Assembly: GCA_016932115.1 (NCBI GenBank)
Contig: JAFGDM010000144.1
Location: forward strand, 1-41,919
Length of the DNA: 41,919 nt
Reading direction: 5' to 3'
Source of the DNA: Deltaproteobacteria bacterium
Lineage (GTDB): Bacteria; Desulfobacterota; DSM-4660; Desulfatiglandales; HGW-15
Below the pieces are notes generated by a model. That model was not told the origin of the DNA and made no database searches. It saw only the letters and a program-made list of their open reading frames with translations. Every line of letters starts with the position of its first letter. Position 1 is the stretch's first letter. Shown here one piece after another: positions 7,337 to 15,561 of the stretch. The translations under genes and the position numbers were made by a program.

Positions 7337-7364
7337 TTGACATACACGGTTGACCTTGTAATAT
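7337..7364 (+). promoter_or_regulatory. Sigma-70-type promoter for yqeY
   Basis: A perfect -35 TTGACA (7337-7342) is followed after 16 nt by TAATAT (7359-7364). It lies in the 76-bp gap between hisA and yqeY, about 40 bp before the start codon. Confidence 0.6.
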
Positions 7365-7404
7365 GAATGTTTAATTTTTTTATTGATTTCTAAACGGCCA
7401 CGCT

Positions 7405-7848
7405 ATGTCTCTGGTTGAAAAGATCTCACAGGACCTTAGAAATGCCATGAAAGGCAGGGATGAGTTTCGGACCTCCTGTCTGAGGATGGTCAAAGCCGCC
7501 ATTAAAAACGAGCAGGTGGCCAGAGGCCATGAGCTTAAAGATGAAGAAGTGCAGAGTATTCTTCAGAGTTTAATTCGAAAGGGGCGGGATGCGGCAAAAG
7601 AGTTTCGTGCGGGAAACAGAGAGAGCTTGGCGATCAAAGAGGAAAAGGAGGTGGAGTTCTTTCATGAATACCTCCCCAAGCAGATGAGCCCCGACGAAAT
7701 CGAGAGTGTGCTCAAGGAAGTGATCGCTCAAATATCCGCTCAAGGGCTAAAGGACTTAGGGAAGGTGATGAAAGCGGCAATGCCGCGCATGGCCGGAAAG
7801 GCACAAGGCAAAGAGGTCAATGAAATACTCGGTAGATTGCTCAAGTAG
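7405..7848 (+). CDS. yqeY: GatB/YqeY domain protein
   Basis: The 147-aa protein matches the stand-alone YqeY family, related to the tail domain of the GatB subunit of tRNA-dependent amidotransferase. Typical features are the N-terminal DLRNAMKGRDEFRTSCLRM helix, the KGRDAAKEFRAG segment, the EKEVEFFHEYLPKQMS region and the terminal GKAQGKEVNEIL helix. Its biochemical role is not settled; in the family it is often encoded between rpsU and dnaG. Here it has its own promoter, lacks rpsU, and is separated from dnaG by an intrinsic terminator. Confidence 0.9.
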   Translation: MSLVEKISQDLRNAMKGRDEFRTSCLRMVKAAIKNEQVARGHELKDEEVQSILQSLIRKGRDAAKEFRAGNRESLAIKEEKEVEFFHEYLPKQMSPDEIESVLKEVIAQISAQGLKDLGKVMKAAMPRMAGKAQGKEVNEILGRLLK

Positions 7849-8015
7849 TCGGACGCTATAAAATTTCTGTTTTTGATAGACCCAGGTCACCATTTCAGGC
7901 TTTTCGATCCGCTCATGCTGCCAACCCGTTAGGGGGATACCATTGCACATTTCCGAGGCTTTCATTTAAGCGAAAAAGGATGGAAAAAATAGACAGGGGA
8001 CTGAACTCCGAGATG

Positions 8016-8046
8016 AAACTCCTTCATCCAATGAAGGGGTTTTTTC
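8016..8046 (+). terminator. Intrinsic terminator between yqeY and dnaG
   Basis: AAACTCCTTCAT (8016-8027) pairs with ATGAAGGGGTTT (8031-8042) across a 3-nt loop, a 12-bp stem with one wobble, running into a T-tract to 8045. This would end yqeY transcripts before dnaG. Confidence 0.85.
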
Positions 8047-8110
8047 TTCGTACTTTCCTGGAAATCGATTCAGATGCCGCGCTTGCAGCCGCGGAGCGGG
8101 CTTAGGTTGT

Positions 8111-9850
8111 ATGGAACCTTACCAGTCTGCCAAGGAAGAAATTAAGAGGGCGGTTGATATCGTTGAACTCATCGGCCAGTTTGTGCAACTTAGACGCGCC
8201 GGATTAAATTATATCGGCCTGTGCCCTTTTCATTCCGAGAAGGCCCCTTCTTTTTCCGTAAGCCCTTCGAAGCAAATGTTCCACTGCTTCGGGTGCAAAA
8301 AAGGAGGGGACCTTTTTGCATTCTGGATGAATTATCATCAGGTGTCCTTTCCACAAGCGATGAAGGACCTGGCTGATAAATATCATATTTCTCTCCCTGA
8401 GAGGCATCCTTTCCATTCCGGTTTAGGCCAAGCTAACGCGCTGGAGACGCTCTACAAGTTGAACGAGACGGCCGCTCAATTCTATCAGCGGCTCTTGACC
8501 AGGTCGGACAAAGGAAAGACGGGGAGAAATTATTTTGAAAAGCGAGGCATACCGGCTCAAATCATTTCTTCCTACAGACTGGGATATGCTCCAGATGAAT
8601 GGGAAGGGCTCACCGCATTTCTCAAAGAGAAAAAAGTCGATCTGGAAAAAGCGGTTCAGGCCGGTCTTATCATTCCTCGCAAAGGCGGGGGCTACTACGA
8701 TCGATTTCGGGCCAGGGTTTTATTCCCCATTATCACTATGAGGCAACAAGTCGTGGGATTCGGCGGCAGGGTTTTGGATCAATCTTTGCCGAAGTACATC
8801 AACACCCCTGAAACCCCTGTCTTCCGGAAAGGCGAGCTCTTTTACGGCTTGCACGACGCTCATAATGCAATCAGGGAAAAGGGCCGCGCCGTGATTGTGG
8901 AAGGATACACGGATGTGCTGGCCTTAAGAAAGTATGGCTTTCACGAGGCAGTCGCCACCCTGGGAACAGCCCTCTCCAGAGATCACCTTCGGAGACTCAA
9001 AGGCTATGCCAATGAAACAGTACTGGTTTTTGACGCTGATGCCGCAGGAAAAGCCGCAGCTTTGAGAAGCCTCTCCATTTTTCTGGATGAGGGCATGTCG
9101 TGCAGGGTCATGGTCCTTCCGGAAAACGAGGACCCAGACAGTTTTGTAAACAAGAGCGGATTAAAGCCTTTCCTGGAATCGCTGGATCACGCAGCCCCCA
9201 TGTTCGATTTTTACCTGGATCTGAGGATGGCAGGCGCTGAGGGGCGAATAGAGAGGCAGGTCCAAGTCGTGCAGGATATGAGCCCTCTTCTGTTGGGGCT
9301 AAGGAACCATGTGCAGAGAGCTCTCTACATAAGACGTCTGAGTGAAAAGCTGGGAATCGCGGAATCATGGGTTTTAGCCGAACTCTCGAAGGCATCAAGG
9401 GTTTCGTCAACAAGGGAAAGAGTCGATAATCGCTCCGATGAAGGGTTGGTAAATTTCCCCTCAAGAACAGCCGATGATCGCCTATTGCTTCATCTTTTTG
9501 TTCACTACCCGCAGGTCATTGAACAGTTCGCTCAAAGAAATCTAAGGGTCCTCCTCTCCGATGCCGCGGTCCTTCAAATCTTTGACCTCATGCTGGACGC
9601 CTTTCACAAAGAAGGTCGGTTAGCTCCCGAGCGCATCCTTGAAAGACTGGACGGGGAGACTGCCGGTGACCTTCTGAGGGAAGCCATTATGGAATCCTCT
9701 ATTTATCGGCGGGACGAGGTTGACCAGGCACTCAAAGAGTTTGAGGACAAGGTGCATCGGTTGAGGATAGCAAAATCAAAACAAAAGGCCCTGGGAAACG
9801 TTGAAGAGGCCAACAAAATTCCTAAGCTTATCAAGAAAAGATGGGGCTAA
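8111..9850 (+). CDS. dnaG: DNA primase
   Basis: DnaG makes the RNA primers for chromosomal replication and works with the DnaB helicase. The 579-aa protein shows the order expected: an N-terminal CHC2 zinc finger (C38, H41, C59, C62 in CPFH and CFGC), the primase core, and a TOPRIM domain with E264 in VEGYTD and D308/D310 in FDADAAG for metal binding. The C-terminal part (about 440-579) is the variable helicase-interacting domain. Length is normal. The Shine-Dalgarno is weak (GGAG about 13 nt or TAGG about 4 nt upstream). It is followed by rpoD, whose ribosome-binding site begins 18 nt after the dnaG stop codon. Confidence 0.96.
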   Translation: MEPYQSAKEEIKRAVDIVELIGQFVQLRRAGLNYIGLCPFHSEKAPSFSVSPSKQMFHCFGCKKGGDLFAFWMNYHQVSFPQAMKDLADKYHISLPERHPFHSGLGQANALETLYKLNETAAQFYQRLLTRSDKGKTGRNYFEKRGIPAQIISSYRLGYAPDEWEGLTAFLKEKKVDLEKAVQAGLIIPRKGGGYYDRFRARVLFPIITMRQQVVGFGGRVLDQSLPKYINTPETPVFRKGELFYGLHDAHNAIREKGRAVIVEGYTDVLALRKYGFHEAVATLGTALSRDHLRRLKGYANETVLVFDADAAGKAAALRSLSIFLDEGMSCRVMVLPENEDPDSFVNKSGLKPFLESLDHAAPMFDFYLDLRMAGAEGRIERQVQVVQDMSPLLLGLRNHVQRALYIRRLSEKLGIAESWVLAELSKASRVSSTRERVDNRSDEGLVNFPSRTADDRLLLHLFVHYPQVIEQFAQRNLRVLLSDAAVLQIFDLMLDAFHKEGRLAPERILERLDGETAGDLLREAIMESSIYRRDEVDQALKEFEDKVHRLRIAKSKQKALGNVEEANKIPKLIKKRWG

Positions 9851-9881
9851 TAGGAACACCATGGTCTCAGGAGGAAGCAGA

Positions 9882-11645
9882 ATGGTTAATAATTCCGACA
9901 CAACAAACATAAAAAGGCTGATCGATATCGGCAAAGACAAGGGATATATCACTTATGAAGAACTCAATGACGACCTGCCTGACGACGTGATCTCCTCCGA
10001 TTACATCGATGACCTTATGATGATGTTCGAAGAACTGGATATCATGGTGATCGACGAGGCGTCAAAACAGAAAATCGAAAAATCAAGAAAACTCAAGAGG
10101 AAGCAAGAAAAAGAAGTTGAAAAAGACAGCTTCCGCGGCGAGATTTCAGAGGTGGGTGCCCGCATTTCCGACCCTGTCAAAATGTACTTAAAGGAAATGG
10201 GCTGTATCTCTCTTCTAACAAGGGAAGGAGAGGTTGAGATCGCCAAGAGGATCGAAGCAGGGGAAAGAGACGCTATGGATGCCCTGCTCAGGTGCGCGGT
10301 GGGGATTGAATACATCATCGAACTGGGAGAAGAGCTGAAGCGAGGGAACATTAAACTGAAGGATGTCATCAACGATTTGGATGACGAGGATAGTCACCTG
10401 CAAGTCGGAGAAAGAAGAGACACCATTATCAGTATTATTAATCAGATTGAGGCTCTTAGAGCGGAATGCGGAGCTCTGAAAAAAGCTCTATCCAAAAAGG
10501 GTATATCCGCACAGAAAAAAAAGAAATTGACGACAAAAATCGGAGAAAACAACTCCAAAGTCGTTGAACTCATCGGATCCTTCAAGATAGAGAAGAGCCA
10601 ACTGGACCATATGGTGGAAAGGCTGAGGGCTATCGTCTCAGAGATAGAGCGTGGAGAAAAGAAGCTGGAAGAATGCATGCTCAAAGCCGGCGGAAAGCCC
10701 ATCACCCGCATCCGGAAATATGCCGGGCAGATTCCAAAGTCCGCCAAGGACAATCAGATCGTGACAGCGCTGAAACTCAAGAAATGCGACCTTTTGGAAC
10801 TCAAAGCCAAGGTCGACGAAGCCGAGAAAATTATCGAGGATATTAAAGATCGGACCGGCATGGGTAAAAGGGAGCTCAAAGATGCCCTGGAAGTCGTCGA
10901 AGACAGGCTTCTGAAGGCCAAAAGAGCCAAGAGCGAGCTCATAGAAGCAAATCTAAGACTGGTTGTCAGCATCGCCAAAAAGTATACAAACCGGGGTCTT
11001 CAGTTTCTTGATCTGATCCAAGAGGGAAATATAGGATTGATGAAGGCCGTCGATAAGTTCGAATATCAGAGAGGATACAAATTCAGCACCTATGCCACAT
11101 GGTGGATACGCCAGGCCATCACACGGGCCATAGCCGACCAGGCTAGGACCATCCGTATTCCTGTACATATGATCGAGACCATCAACAAGCTCATCCGGAC
11201 CTCAAGGTATCTTGTTCAGGAACACGGGCGCGAACCGACCCCTGAGGAAATCGCTGAGAAAATGGAGTTCCCTCTTGAAAAAGTGCGCAAGGTCCTGAAA
11301 ATCGCCAAGGAACCCATTTCTCTCGAGACGCCTATCGGGGAAGAAGAAGACAGCCACCTTGGAGATTTTATCGAAGACAAAAAAATCATCTCTCCCGGCG
11401 AAGCAGTAATCAACTTTAACCTCGGAGAGCAGACGAGAAAGATCCTTACAACCCTGACCCCAAGAGAAGAGAAAGTCTTGCGCATGAGGTTCGGCATCGG
11501 CGAGAAATCGGATCACACTCTTGAAGAGGTGGGCCGGGACTTTAGCGTGACCAGGGAAAGAATCCGGCAGATTGAGGCAAAGGCCCTTAGAAAGCTGAGA
11601 CACCCCAGCAGAAGCAGGAAGCTGCGTAGCTTTCTGGAACAGTGA
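9882..11645 (+). CDS. rpoD: Primary sigma factor (sigma-70)
   Basis: RpoD directs RNA polymerase to housekeeping promoters. The protein (587 aa from this start) has region 1.1 (about residues 10-60), region 1.2 ([12 protein letters not shown]), a charged non-conserved insert, region 2 with [20 protein letters not shown] and the -10 recognition segment [10 protein letters not shown], region 3, and region 4 with the -35 recognition helix [16 protein letters not shown] near the end. A longer frame opens at 9801 inside dnaG, but the ATG at 9882 is preceded by a perfect AGGAGG (9869-9874) with 7-nt spacing, so I take this start. It probably belongs to one unit with dnaG. Confidence 0.97.
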   Translation: MVNNSDTTNIKRLIDIGKDKGYITYEELNDDLPDDVISSDYIDDLMMMFEELDIMVIDEASKQKIEKSRKLKRKQEKEVEKDSFRGEISEVGARISDPVKMYLKEMGCISLLTREGEVEIAKRIEAGERDAMDALLRCAVGIEYIIELGEELKRGNIKLKDVINDLDDEDSHLQVGERRDTIISIINQIEALRAECGALKKALSKKGISAQKKKKLTTKIGENNSKVVELIGSFKIEKSQLDHMVERLRAIVSEIERGEKKLEECMLKAGGKPITRIRKYAGQIPKSAKDNQIVTALKLKKCDLLELKAKVDEAEKIIEDIKDRTGMGKRELKDALEVVEDRLLKAKRAKSELIEANLRLVVSIAKKYTNRGLQFLDLIQEGNIGLMKAVDKFEYQRGYKFSTYATWWIRQAITRAIADQARTIRIPVHMIETINKLIRTSRYLVQEHGREPTPEEIAEKMEFPLEKVRKVLKIAKEPISLETPIGEEEDSHLGDFIEDKKIISPGEAVINFNLGEQTRKILTTLTPREEKVLRMRFGIGEKSDHTLEEVGRDFSVTRERIRQIEAKALRKLRHPSRSRKLRSFLEQ

Positions 11646-11708
11646 GAAGACTCTGGAGATACCGACGGAATTGATTTTCCTTGACAAATATTTCTCTGCC
11701 TTGCATGG

Positions 11709-11717
11709 TGTTACAAT
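11709..11717 (+). promoter_or_regulatory. Extended -10 promoter for the tRNA gene
   Basis: TGT followed by TACAAT (11712-11717) forms an extended -10, about 23 nt before the mature tRNA 5' end. A perfect TTGACA at 11681-11686 is 25 nt away, too far for a normal -35, so the extended -10 probably carries the activity. Confidence 0.5.
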
Positions 11718-11739
11718 AGATTTCAGGGTCGGTTGTATC

Positions 11740-11812
11740 GGGCCTATAGCTCAGCTGGCAGAGCCACCGGCTCATAACCGGTTGGTCCCTGGTTCGAATC
11801 CAGGTGGGCCCA
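11740..11812 (+). tRNA. tRNA with CAU anticodon (tRNA-Met, elongator type likely)
   Basis: A complete cloverleaf can be drawn: 7-bp acceptor stem (GGGCCTA with TGGGCCC, one G-T pair), D-stem GCTC/GAGC, anticodon stem ACCGG/CCGGT around loop CTCATAA, T-stem CCTGG/CCAGG with TTCGAAT. The discriminator is A73. CCA is not encoded; the genome continues TCA. The first acceptor pair is G-C, so it is not a classical initiator. An Ile tRNA with lysidine-modified CAU is the alternative. Confidence 0.92.
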
Positions 11813-11890
11813 TCATGAATTTGCGGATGAAAATATCCAGAGTTAAGAATTGCAAGAAATTCGGCACCATGTATAGAGGCCTGATATGAG

Positions 11891-11923
11891 GAAAAGGCGC
11901 ACTTTCAGCAAGTGCGCCTTTTC
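11891..11923 (+). terminator. Intrinsic terminator after the tRNA
   Basis: GAAAAGGCGCACTT (11891-11904) pairs perfectly with AAGTGCGCCTTTTC (11910-11923), a 14-bp stem with a 5-nt loop, followed by ATTTTCT. It should end both the tRNA and any rpoD read-through transcripts and, being symmetric, could work on both strands. Confidence 0.9.
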
Positions 11924-12045
11924 ATTTTCTAAGCGGTACCACTTTTGTTTAAGAAATGCAGGAAGCATCAAGCGTGGGGGTCCTTTTCAAAACTGAGAAA
12001 CGAAGAGAGTCCGGGGTGGAGCAAAAAAATCCCGGCTTGTCCGGC

Positions 12046-12855
12046 ATGGGCATAAATCCTACTTTAAACGATATCCTCCTTTTTCTCAACAGGATTGCAC
12101 CGCTTCCCATGGCGGAGGACTGGGACAATCCGGGCCTCCAAGTTGGAGATCTCTCGCTGAAAGTGCGTAAAATCCTGACTTCCCTTGACCCTGACCTCAG
12201 TGTCGTAAGAGAAGCTTCGGCGCGAAAAGCAGAGTTGATCCTGACCCATCATCCGCTTATCTTTCGATCCATCTCCTCGGTAAATCGCAAAATCTATCCC
12301 GGAGACGTCATCTTTGAGGCGTGCGAAGCCGGAATTGCCATAGTCGCCCTCCACACCAATTTGGATATGGCTCAAGGGGGAATCAACGACATGCTTGCTT
12401 CCCTTTTTCAACTGAAAAATGTTGAGGTTTTACAGAAAAATCCGGTCCATCTACTTAGCGGTCTGGGCCGAATCGGCGATCTTCCCGTCTCCGAGCCGCT
12501 TTTTTCTTTTGCCCAAAGGATTAAACCCCTGCTGGGTACGGAACTACTCGCAATGAGCGGCAGTAACGATAAACGGGTCAAGCGCGTAGCGGTTGTGGGA
12601 GGATCCGGGGGAAATCTTGTTCCGCTGGCATTCGAGATGAACGCCGACGTCCTTATCACAGGAGATGTGAGCCATCATGACGCTCTGAGGGCAAGGAGCC
12701 TGGGTCTTGCCCTGATCGACGCAGGTCACTTCCAAACGGAGAAAACAGCTTTTGCCCTTTTTGCAAACCGATTAAAAGAGCTTATAAACCAAGAAGGATG
12801 GGACGTTGTGGTTGAAACCTACGAAGAAGAGAGAAATCCCCTGCAATGGATTTGA
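12046..12855 (+). CDS. Nif3-like dinuclear metal centre protein (YbgI/YqfO family)
   Basis: This protein (269 aa from the chosen start) belongs to the Nif3 family, hexameric proteins with a two-metal site in a central cavity. The metal ligands are visible: H68-H69 in LTHHPLIF, H103 and D107 in LHTNLD, and H228 and E232 in AGHFQTE. The N-terminal AEDWDNPGLQVG signature is intact. The family's function is uncertain; GTP cyclohydrolase-like activity and other roles have been proposed. The frame is open from 11956, but the conserved region begins just after the ATG at 12046; a GTG at 12016 is another candidate, and none has a strong ribosome-binding site. It is followed by the zinc-ribbon gene, a pairing common in many bacteria. 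Confidence 0.9.
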   Translation: MGINPTLNDILLFLNRIAPLPMAEDWDNPGLQVGDLSLKVRKILTSLDPDLSVVREASARKAELILTHHPLIFRSISSVNRKIYPGDVIFEACEAGIAIVALHTNLDMAQGGINDMLASLFQLKNVEVLQKNPVHLLSGLGRIGDLPVSEPLFSFAQRIKPLLGTELLAMSGSNDKRVKRVAVVGGSGGNLVPLAFEMNADVLITGDVSHHDALRARSLGLALIDAGHFQTEKTAFALFANRLKELINQEGWDVVVETYEEERNPLQWI

Positions 12856-12925
12856 TAGGAATCTTAAACTCCCGCACTCATAAACCGTCATAGTGTTGCG
12901 GGAATACGAAGGAGAGGTAACGACA

Positions 12926-13663
12926 TTGAAAGAGAAAATCAGTTTGCTTATTCGGCTTCAATATTGTGACAATCGGATCCGGGAGATCCTAACAAAAAAG
13001 GGAGAAGGGCCTCTGGAAATAAAGAAGTTTGAAGATGATCTAAGAAAAGTGGAAAGTGAGATCGAGGAAGAACGCAGCAAATTCGATACTCTCAGGAAAG
13101 AAAGACACCGGATCGAGCAGGAGGTCCAAGAACTGGACCAAAAGATCGAGAAAAGCACGATCAAGCTCTCGCACATCAAGTCCAACAAGGAATACACTGC
13201 TGCGCTCAAAGAAATCGACGATCTTAAAAAGGCGAAATTTATCACGGAAGACAAGATTATCGAGGTCATGGAAAAGATTGACGGCATGGAACAAGGAGCC
13301 GCAGAACGGGAGCTCCGGATAAAGGAGCTGCGGGCCGAGGCGGATAAAAACAAAGAACGTATTCTTCAGGAACTTGCCATCCTAGACCGAGAGCTGGCGG
13401 ATCTCGAAGAAAAGAGGCGACTGTTCACCAAGGATGTAGAACCCGATATTCTCAGGAAATACCTTTTCCTCCATGAACGCAAGAACGGATTGGCTATAAG
13501 CTCCGTGGTCACAGGCGTATGCCAAACCTGTCACCTGGAAATACCTCCTCAAAAATTCAACGAACTGATCCGGGGGAATGCTCTCATGACCTGCCCTCAC
13601 TGCAACCGAATCATGTATTGGGGAGACGATGAAGATTTTCAGAAAGTGAAATCTATGCTATAA
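12926..13663 (+). CDS. Coiled-coil protein with C4 zinc ribbon (DUF164/CT398-like)
   Basis: The protein (about 245 aa) has a long antiparallel coiled coil (about residues 5-170, with heptad-rich E/K segments such as KSNKEYTAALKEIDDLKKA) followed by a C-terminal zinc ribbon with CQTC and CPHC knuckles. It matches the DUF164/CT398 family, whose members have been linked to secretion and flagellar proteins or RNA metabolism, without a settled role. I prefer a TTG start at 12926 because AAGGAGAGG lies about 8-11 nt upstream; a GTG at 12893 has no such site. The stop codon is part of the -10 element of the rnpB promoter. Confidence 0.88.
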   Translation: MKEKISLLIRLQYCDNRIREILTKKGEGPLEIKKFEDDLRKVESEIEEERSKFDTLRKERHRIEQEVQELDQKIEKSTIKLSHIKSNKEYTAALKEIDDLKKAKFITEDKIIEVMEKIDGMEQGAAERELRIKELRAEADKNKERILQELAILDRELADLEEKRRLFTKDVEPDILRKYLFLHERKNGLAISSVVTGVCQTCHLEIPPQKFNELIRGNALMTCPHCNRIMYWGDDEDFQKVKSML

Positions 13664-13664
13664 T
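13636..13664 (+). promoter_or_regulatory. rnpB promoter inside the 3' end of the zinc-ribbon gene
   Basis: TTTTCA (13636-13641) and a perfect TATAAT (13659-13664) are 17 nt apart, with TGC before the -10 (extended -10). The TAA stop codon of the upstream gene is contained in the TATAAT. Start of transcription is expected about 7 nt later, at the rnpB 5' end. Confidence 0.8.
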
Positions 13665-13671
13665 CAAAAAA

Positions 13672-14056
13672 GCATGTCAGAGTAAGACAAATGACCGCTG
13701 CTTTGCCTCGGGCAAAGGGGAGGAAAGTCCGGGCTCCGCAGGACAGGGTGCTGGGTAACGCCCAGTCCTGGCAACAGGAAGGAAAGTGCCACAGAAAACA
13801 AACCGCCCCGTCGGATATTCCGAAGGGGTAAGGGTGAAACGGCGAGGTAAGAGCTCACCAGTCCCGCCGGCGACGGCGGGAGCTAGGTAAACCCCACCCG
13901 GAGCAAGACCAAATAGGGGAGCGAGAAGGGTGGTCCGCCCGAGCTCCCGGGTAGGTCGCTTGATCCCGGTGGTAACACCGGGACTAGATGAATGGTCATT
14001 GCCCCCCGTGTAATGCGGGGGGAACAGAACCCGGCTTACGGCTTGCTCTGACATGC
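13672..14056 (+). ncRNA. rnpB: RNase P RNA, bacterial class A
   Basis: RNase P RNA is the catalytic subunit that trims tRNA 5' ends. Hallmarks are GAGGAAAGTCCGGGCTCC near the 5' end, GGGTGAAACGGCGAGGTAAG, GGTAAACCCCACCCGGAGCA with AAGACCAAATAGGGGAG in the middle, and AGATGAATGGTCAT then ACAGAACCCGGCTTAC near the 3' end. The ends are fixed by P1: GCATGTCAGAGTAAG (13672-13686) pairs with CTTGCTCTGACATGC (14042-14056), 15 bp with one G-T pair. Minus-strand open frames across this region are artefacts. Confidence 0.98.
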
Positions 14057-14185
14057 ATTCAAAACCCGGCACACGGTGGAAGGCGCAAGCCCGAGCAGAC
14101 AAGAAAAAGAAATCCCTGATTCTTGCGGCAGGAAAGCATCCCGCACGTTTTGTGCCTGGCATCCGCAGTGTATGAAGTGACGAAC

Positions 14186-14902
14186 ATGTCTCAAATCCAA
14201 AAGAAAAAGCCTGATTCACATCCGCTCTTTTCCGAGGATGAAGTGTTCATAATCGGTGCAGGCCATTTCGGCAAAAGAGCTGTGGAAGTTCTTTCATCAC
14301 AGATCAACTCCCCTCTTCGGGTAGTGGAAAAAAACCGAGAGGCACTTCGCCTTATCACCGGCTCGCTTGTCAAGCGCATAGAGAACGACGGTGTCTCCTT
14401 TCTGGTCGGCTCCTTCCATCTCCTTCATCCCACAAACATCATTGTCCCTGCTGTCCCTATCCATCTTGCTTATGAATGGCTGCTGCTGTCTCTGAAACGG
14501 GGCTTAGGCGTTTGCAAGATCCGGGTGCCCGAAAGCATAAAGCCTCTTCTTCCCCACACATGGGAGGGAAGCGAAGATTCCCTGCTCGTCAGCTACGCGA
14601 ACTTTCGATGCCCGGAAGACTGCCCGGAGCCTTCAGACTACTGCACGGTAACCGGAAAAAAACGAGGGACACCCCTGCATGCGTTGCTGAACGATATTGC
14701 CCCTGCCCGCTTTCGTATCCATGTTCTTCAGAGCCGTCAACTGGCGCCGGGCGTAGGAGGTTATAGTGTGGGTGATTTGCAGAAGCTCTTGAGGAGGGTG
14801 GAATCAGGTGGGGAGGGAAAATGGCTGGTGGCTACCGCTTGCAAGTGTCACGGGGTGGTTTCGGCCATGGAAGTGAAAATTGGAAAACCCATATCATTTT
14901 AG
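14186..14902 (+). CDS. Rossmann-like protein with Cys cluster, function unknown
   Basis: I cannot assign this 238-aa protein to a named family. Its N-terminal half begins with VFIIGAGHFGKRAVEVL, a dinucleotide-binding GxGxxG-type loop as in TrkA-N/RCK domains, followed by a strand RVVEKN that would bind a ribose. The second half has a cysteine cluster CPEDCPEPSDYC that could hold metal or an Fe-S cluster, and another CKC near the C-terminus. No membrane segments are seen. The frame is open upstream to 14123, but the conserved-looking region starts after the ATG at 14186; the ribosome-binding site is weak. It lies just before yggT. Confidence 0.75.
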   Translation: MSQIQKKKPDSHPLFSEDEVFIIGAGHFGKRAVEVLSSQINSPLRVVEKNREALRLITGSLVKRIENDGVSFLVGSFHLLHPTNIIVPAVPIHLAYEWLLLSLKRGLGVCKIRVPESIKPLLPHTWEGSEDSLLVSYANFRCPEDCPEPSDYCTVTGKKRGTPLHALLNDIAPARFRIHVLQSRQLAPGVGGYSVGDLQKLLRRVESGGEGKWLVATACKCHGVVSAMEVKIGKPISF

Positions 14903-14928
14903 CTCTATGACTTCAAGGCGAGGTGATC

Positions 14929-15228
14929 ATGTTCATTTTTTCTAATTTCCTGATGGCCATAGCCAGGATTCTTGACATCGGCTTGAGTCTCTACATGTGG
15001 GTCATTATTGCCAGGGCGGTCATTTCCTGGGTTAGCCCGGATCCCTACAACCCGATCGTGCGATTTCTCAACAGTATTACAGAACCTGTGCTTTACCGCA
15101 TCAGACGATTCATCCCGGTATTTTTCGGGGGCTTTGATTTTTCACCGATCCTTGTAATCCTGGGCATAATTTTTGCTCAGAGTTTTCTGGTTCAAAGCCT
15201 GTACCAGATGGCAAGCCGCCTCGGATGA
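14929..15228 (+). CDS. yggT: YggT family membrane protein
   Basis: YggT proteins are small inner-membrane proteins linked to cell division/envelope placement in some bacteria and to osmotic stress in E. coli. The 99-aa protein has one hydrophobic N-terminal helix region (about 5-35), the conserved polar SWVSPDPYNPIVRFLNSITE loop containing the DPYNP signature, and a second C-terminal hydrophobic helix region (about 70-95). GAGG lies 6 nt before the ATG at 14929; an in-frame GTG two codons earlier is also possible. It is followed closely by a DUF167 gene, a common pairing. Confidence 0.92.
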   Translation: MFIFSNFLMAIARILDIGLSLYMWVIIARAVISWVSPDPYNPIVRFLNSITEPVLYRIRRFIPVFFGGFDFSPILVILGIIFAQSFLVQSLYQMASRLG

Positions 15229-15240
15229 ACTCGGAGCGGC

Positions 15241-15549
15241 ATGAACACAGACATCAAAGTGAAGCTCATCGCGCGATCTGCTGAAAACCGTATCGTCGGC
15301 CGTGAAGGAGAACACTACCGGGTAAAGGTCACTGCACCGCCTGTGGAAGGTCGGGCGAACAAGGCCCTCATTGCCTTGCTTTCCGAAAAGCTTGGAATTG
15401 CAAAGAAAAGCATTGAAATCTTCTCGGGGAAGACTACCAGGCTAAAAACGCTTAGAATCCATGATTTGACCGAAGCCGAGATAGGAAGCGCTCTCGAAGA
15501 AAACAGCCTGAAGCACGGAGGGAAGGGAAAGCGCCGATGCAATAAATGA
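15241..15549 (+). CDS. yggU: DUF167 (YggU) family protein
   Basis: The 102-aa protein is a DUF167/YggU member, a small single-domain protein of unknown function. The diagnostic segment is VTAPPVEGRANKALIALLSE followed by the SGKTTRLKTLRI strand. It starts 12 bp after yggT with GGAG in between, so the two are cotranslated. It converges on the msbA-like gene with only 12 bp between the stop codons and no clear terminator hairpin. Confidence 0.92.
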   Translation: MNTDIKVKLIARSAENRIVGREGEHYRVKVTAPPVEGRANKALIALLSEKLGIAKKSIEIFSGKTTRLKTLRIHDLTEAEIGSALEENSLKHGGKGKRRCNK

Positions 15550-15561
15550 GTATTCTGTATT

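Noticed and set aside
7756-7965. A 69-codon minus-strand open frame over the yqeY 3' end
   Set aside because: Part overlaps yqeY antisense and no Shine-Dalgarno precedes the start; the unique part is too short to judge.
11681-11686. TTGACA as -35 of the tRNA promoter
   Set aside because: The distance to TACAAT is 25 nt, too long for sigma-70 recognition; I rely on the extended -10 instead.
13664-14219. Minus-strand open frames of 64 and 180 codons
   Set aside because: They lie across the RNase P RNA gene, whose sequence constraints produce chance open frames; there is no ribosome-binding site or family similarity.
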